From the NCBI RefSeq assembly GCF_029870595.1, contig NZ_JAPDIR010000015.1, positions 49,905 through 113,904 of the forward strand: DNA of 64,000 nt, written 5' to 3'. The DNA comes from Sphingomonas sp. CBMAI 2297 (GTDB taxonomy: Bacteria > Pseudomonadota > Alphaproteobacteria > Sphingomonadales > Sphingomonadaceae). The position numbers were made by a program, and so were the translations under genes. Below, piece by piece: positions 61,117-64,000 of this stretch; within the stretch, counting starts at the first letter, position 1; each line of letters begins with the position of its first letter. The notes below the pieces were generated by a model. That model saw only the letters and a list, made by a program, of their open reading frames with translations. It did not search any database and was not told the DNA's origin.

Positions 61117-61781
61117 GAGCGATCCTCGCGTCGATCGGGGAAAAGAACGCCACCAACCAGCCAGGCGGCGACCGCTCCCGCCAGCTGGGCGGCGAGGAAG
61201 CCGGGCACGCCGGCCGGCGCGATGCCCGCGAAGCTGTTGCTGAACGACCGGGCGATGGTGATCGCGGGATTCGCGAAGCCGGTGGAAGAGGTGAACCAAT
61301 AGGCGGCGGCGATGTAGAGCGCGACGCCGGCCGGGACGCTGCCAGGCCGCAGGCGCGCGGTCCCCAGGATCGTCAGGACCAGCCCGAAGGTCGCGACCGC
61401 CTCGCCGGCCAGCTGGCCGGGGCCGCCGCGCATCCTTTCGGACAGCTGCAGGATCGGCAGGTCGAACATCAGGTGCGCGATCCAGGCGCCGAGGACGCAG
61501 CCGGCCAGTTGCGCGCCGGCATAGGCGATCGCCGCATCGGTCCGGACCCGGCCGCGCAGGCGCAGGACGAGAGTCACGGCGGGATTGAGATGCGCGCCGG
61601 AAACCGGCGCCAGCATCGTGACGAGGACGAACAGCATCGCCGCCGTCGCCAGCGTGTTGCCGAGCAGCGCGATGGCGGCATTCCCGCCCGCCAGGCGCTC
61701 GGCCATGATGCCGGAGCCGATCACGGTCGCGGACAGCATGGCGCCGCCCAGCGCCTCGGCGGCGATCGCGCGGCGGTTCAC
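61113..61781 (-). CDS. aqpS: Aquaglyceroporin-type arsenite channel
   Basis: A 222-residue MIP channel with six helices and the two half-helix motifs SGAHLNPAVTLVLR and GFANPAITIARSF. In arsenic operons such channels let arsenite flow out after ArsC reduces arsenate, instead of an ArsB pump, as described for AqpS of Sinorhizobium meliloti. The GTG start at 61781 overlaps the arsC stop (GTGA). A non-arsenic aquaporin is possible from sequence alone, but position strongly supports arsenic. Confidence 0.85.
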   Translation of the reverse strand: MNRRAIAAEALGGAMLSATVIGSGIMAERLAGGNAAIALLGNTLATAAMLFVLVTMLAPVSGAHLNPAVTLVLRLRGRVRTDAAIAYAGAQLAGCVLGAWIAHLMFDLPILQLSERMRGGPGQLAGEAVATFGLVLTILGTARLRPGSVPAGVALYIAAAYWFTSSTGFANPAITIARSFSNSFAGIAPAGVPGFLAAQLAGAVAAWLVGGVLFPDRREDRS

Positions 61782-62209
61782 GCGGGAGGAAGGCGGTTGC
61801 CGGCCGCGTCGACGACCTGCTCGCCATCCTCCTTGGCGAAGGCGCCGCGTTGCGGCGCGGGCAGGATGTCGAGGACCGTCTCGGACGGGCGGCACAGCCG
61901 CACCCCCAGCGGCGTGACGACCAGCGGCCGGTTGATGAGGATCGGGTGCGCCATCATCGCGTCGATCAGCGCCGCGTCCGCCAGCCCCGCATCGCCGAGG
62001 CCGAGCTCGGCGAAGGGCGTGCCCTTCTCGCGCAGGAGCTGGCGCGGAGTGATCCCGGCGCGCGCGATCAGCTGGACCAGCATGGCGCGCGACGGCGGCG
62101 TCTTCAGATATTCGATGACGTGCGGCTCCAGGCCGGCGTTGCGGATCATCGCGAGCGTGTTGCGCGAAGTGCCGCAATCGGGATTGTGGTACAGGATGAT
62201 GTCGGTCAC
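61778..62209 (-). CDS. arsC: Arsenate reductase, glutaredoxin type
   Basis: A 143-residue reductase that turns arsenate into arsenite using glutathione and glutaredoxin. The catalytic Cys12 is in YHNPDCGTSRNTL and the substrate-binding arginines include the one in NRPLVVTPLGVRLCRPSE. Overlap with aqpS at the 3' end and 10 bp from arsR at the 5' side show a compact operon. Confidence 0.96.
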   Translation of the reverse strand: MTDIILYHNPDCGTSRNTLAMIRNAGLEPHVIEYLKTPPSRAMLVQLIARAGITPRQLLREKGTPFAELGLGDAGLADAALIDAMMAHPILINRPLVVTPLGVRLCRPSETVLDILPAPQRGAFAKEDGEQVVDAAGNRLPPA

Positions 62210-62219
62210 GGCCGGCCCC

Positions 62220-62549
62220 TCAGCAGCAGGTCAGTTCGGCGAGCAGCGGCTCGCACAATTCGGCGCTGCCCTGGCAGCAATCCTTGGCGAGGAAGAGCAT
62301 CAGGCCGCGCAGCGCGGCGATGCTGACGCGCTGGATCTGCTGGCGCCCGCGCTTCTCGGGCACGACCAGGCCGGCCTTCACGAGGACCGCGAGATGCGTG
62401 GAGAAGGTGCTCTGCGTGAGGCCGCTCGCCGCCACCAGCTCCCCGGTCGACAGCCCCTCGGGCTCGTGCCGGACCAGCAGCCGGAAGGTGGACAGCCGCG
62501 TGGGGTGCGCGAGCGCCGCCAGCATCGAGAGAGCCGCTTCGGTTTCCAT
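62220..62549 (-). CDS. arsR: ArsR arsenite-responsive repressor
   Basis: A 109-residue winged-helix repressor. The recognition helix is LTQSTFSTHLAVLVKAGLV. Sensing cysteines are clustered at the C-terminus (C91, C92, C99, C108, C109), a layout of ArsR proteins with a C-terminal arsenite site rather than the alpha-3 CxC of the E. coli type. It should repress the operon until As(III) binds. Two operators lie upstream. Confidence 0.93.
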   Translation of the reverse strand: METEAALSMLAALAHPTRLSTFRLLVRHEPEGLSTGELVAASGLTQSTFSTHLAVLVKAGLVVPEKRGRQQIQRVSIAALRGLMLFLAKDCCQGSAELCEPLLAELTCC

Positions 62550-62551
62550 TC

Positions 62552-62569
62552 CATCGGCTTTATCCGATG
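62552..62569. promoter_or_regulatory. ArsR operator 1
   Basis: A perfect inverted repeat, catcgg-N6-ccgatg, lies 2 bp upstream of the arsR ATG, covering its ribosome-binding region. It is the first of two copies with the same half sites. Confidence 0.8.
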
Positions 62570-62591
62570 CAAAGAAAGCCTGTCAATAACG

Positions 62592-62609
62592 CATCGCTAT
62601 TTTCCGATG
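62592..62609. promoter_or_regulatory. ArsR operator 2
   Basis: The sequence catcgc-tatttt-ccgatg repeats the first operator with one mismatch. The two centres are 40 bp apart (about four helical turns), suggesting co-operative binding on one face of the DNA. Confidence 0.75.
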
Positions 62610-62784
62610 CATCCATCCTGAGGCGCGCTGCGAGAGCGGCGGCACCCGGTGCCGGTCCGTCCCGAATGGTTGCCCCGCGCACCCAAATCGGCCATCGATA
62701 TGCCAGGGCAGCCGGGGGCCGGCGCACCGCACCTATGCCGATCTGGTGCCGCGGTGCCCCGCCCGATGCGGAAGGGGGAAGATC

Positions 62785-63876
62785 GTGATCGGGGGCATGA
62801 GGCACGCGCTATTCCTGGCGATCGGAGCCGTAGCGCTCCTGCTGAGCGTGGATCGACCGGCGCAGGCCGCGACCGTGAACGCCGCATCGGTGGCGCCGAC
62901 GTTCATCGGCAATGTCGTCGCCGGCAAGGCCTATCGCGTGACGGCGCGCGGCCGCGCCGATCTGTGCACCGGCTGCAATGGCGGCCAGGGTCTCAACTTC
63001 ACGCCGGACGGCAGGCCGACCAGCGCCTTCGCGCCGCCCTATGCCGCCTTCTACCCCAATGGCCTGGACTATGATCCGTCGAGCGGCCCGACCGCCTATG
63101 GCATCGGCGGCCCCCAGCGGCTCTACGGCGCCCTGCTGGGGACGTTCACGGCATCCCCCGGCAGCCATGGCGATTATTTCGTGCTGGGCGCGGCCCATAT
63201 GTTCGTGGCGGGCGCGTCGGGCGCGCTCTATGCGAAGATCAACGACTGCTGCGAGGGCGACAATGCCGGCGGATATGCCGTCACCCTGACGGAAGTCGCC
63301 AACGTCGGCACGACGTCCGCCGCACCCATATTCGTCGGCAATGTCGTCGCCGGCAAGACCTATCGCGTCACCGCCGGCGGCATCGCGAACCTCTGCACCG
63401 GCTGCAATGGCGGCCAGGGCCTGACCTTCACGCCGATCGGCAAACCCACCGCGAGCTTCGCGCCGCCCTACGCCGCCTTCTATCCCGACGGCCTGGACTA
63501 TGATCCGTCGAGCGGCCCGACCGCCTATGGCATCGGCGGCCCCCAGCGGCTCTACGGCGCCCTGCTGGGGACGTTCACGGCATCCCCCGGCAGCCATGGC
63601 GACTATTTCGTCATGGGGGACAGCTATGTCTTCACGGCGGCGGCGTCCGGCGCCCTCTATGCCAACATCAACGATTGCTGCTTCGGCGACAATGCGGGCG
63701 GATATGCGGTTGCCCTCACGCAGATCTCCGGGGTGACCAGCTACAGCTACGACGCATTGGGGCGCCTGGTCGGCGTTGCCCATTCCGGGGGAAGCAATGA
63801 CGGCGTCGCCACCACCTATGCGCTGGACAAGGCGGGAAATCGCACCAACGTGACCGTCAGCGGCGCGCCGCAATAG
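62785..63876 (+). CDS. Secreted protein with duplicated PA-IL-like domain and RHS-like tail
   Basis: A 363-residue exported protein. The signal peptide (MRHALFLAIGAVALLLSVDRPAQA) is followed by two tandem repeats of about 143 residues. Each has a CTGCNGGQGL cysteine motif, FAPPYAAFYP, YGIGGPQRLYGALLGTFTAS and INDCC-GDNAGGYAV; the last resembles PA-IL galactose-lectin sequences. The tail YSYDALGRLVGV with ALDKAGNRTNV is an RHS/YD-like repeat. The GTG start at 62785 has gggggaa upstream; the ATG at 62797 is an alternative. Confidence 0.72.
   Translation: MIGGMRHALFLAIGAVALLLSVDRPAQAATVNAASVAPTFIGNVVAGKAYRVTARGRADLCTGCNGGQGLNFTPDGRPTSAFAPPYAAFYPNGLDYDPSSGPTAYGIGGPQRLYGALLGTFTASPGSHGDYFVLGAAHMFVAGASGALYAKINDCCEGDNAGGYAVTLTEVANVGTTSAAPIFVGNVVAGKTYRVTAGGIANLCTGCNGGQGLTFTPIGKPTASFAPPYAAFYPDGLDYDPSSGPTAYGIGGPQRLYGALLGTFTASPGSHGDYFVMGDSYVFTAAASGALYANINDCCFGDNAGGYAVALTQISGVTSYSYDALGRLVGVAHSGGSNDGVATTYALDKAGNRTNVTVSGAPQ
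63061..63608 (+). repeat. Near-identical internal duplication (429-bp period)
   Basis: The stretch starting ggcctggactatgatccgtc at 63061 recurs at 63490 and matches for roughly 118 bp with almost no differences, while the rest of each repeat unit is more diverged. This points to recent duplication or gene conversion within the two-domain gene. Confidence 0.85.
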
Positions 63877-63918
63877 CCGGGCGCCGCGCTTTCGGGCGGC
63901 ACGGCCGAAATCCGCATG

Positions 63919-64000
63919 CGCCGCCCCGCCCCTCCCACGGGCGGGCCGCCCCCGCCGATCTTCGCATCCGCAGCACGCCCGTGGGAGGGGCGGGGCGGCG
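63919..64000. terminator. 25-bp perfect inverted repeat at the window end
   Basis: The arms 63919-63943 (cgccgccccgcccctcccac...) and 63976-64000 are exactly complementary, with a 32-bp spacer, starting about 43 bp after the preceding stop codon. The repeat reaches the last base of the window, so it could extend further. It could be a strong terminator or a mobile repeat end. Confidence 0.7.

Noticed and set aside
1..64000. CRISPR array, prophage or insertion sequence
   Set aside because: No regularly spaced identical direct repeats, no Cas or phage structural genes and no transposase were seen in any frame.

Overview
The window looks like a piece of the chromosome of a sphingomonad (Alphaproteobacteria, Sphingomonadales; genus Sphingomonas or a close relative). 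The evidence is high G+C with strong third-position G/C bias, the alphaproteobacterial order yajC-secD-secF-Mth938-like, an OAR-type TonB receptor inside a sugar locus, DUF3089, DUF4893 and DmeRF genes, and many short intergenic inverted repeats built on 'catccccgcg' and 'ctccccc'. No rRNA, CRISPR array, phage or transposase is visible. The genus is inferred from gene content, not from a marker gene.

Layout. 1-3.0 kb: end of a glycine-zipper protein, a GT4 glycosyltransferase, a lysine/alanine-rich histone-H1-like protein and a TMEM175-type channel. 3.0-7.8 kb: a secreted DUF3089 hydrolase, the Sec accessory operon yajC-secD-secF with a Mth938-like gene, and tRNA-Pro(GGG). 7.8-21.8 kb: an acyltransferase, then a glycan-use locus: GPH-type symporter, GH3, LacI regulator, GH144-like glucanase, GH43-F5/8-FN3 enzyme and TonB receptor. 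Matching AACCGGTT-centred palindromes lie in its intergenic regions. An AT-richer two-gene cassette (Panacea-domain antitoxin plus putative toxin) sits inside this locus.

22-36 kb: hslV and hslU separated by a STAS-like gene and a D-amino-acid-oxidase-like gene, an oligopeptidase, two paralogous small secreted proteins, gloB, nitronate monooxygenase, a VOC/glyoxalase protein, a TPR protein, hydrolases, a zinc metallopeptidase, patatin and 3-hydroxybutyrate dehydrogenase. 36-49 kb: a repeat-flanked DUF559 gene, M20 amidohydrolase, rifampin ADP-ribosyltransferase, dmeRF metal efflux, and an overlapping three-gene cassette (DUF2384-like, HEPN-like, thioesterase). This part ends with ArsR-SRPBCC-GFA, LysR, lipase, a second CDF transporter, a Bax-inhibitor-1 protein and thpR.

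49-64 kb: a hybrid histidine kinase, a 49-residue membrane peptide, hydrolases, a zinc-ribbon protein, LMW-PTP, SodC, several lineage-type proteins of unknown role, a complete arsenic operon (arsR-arsC-aqpS-arsH) with tandem operators, and a duplicated-domain secreted protein ending in an RHS-like tail.

The best candidates for something undescribed are the DUF2384-like/HEPN-like pair (41.5-42.4 kb) and the Panacea cassette (16.0-16.9 kb).
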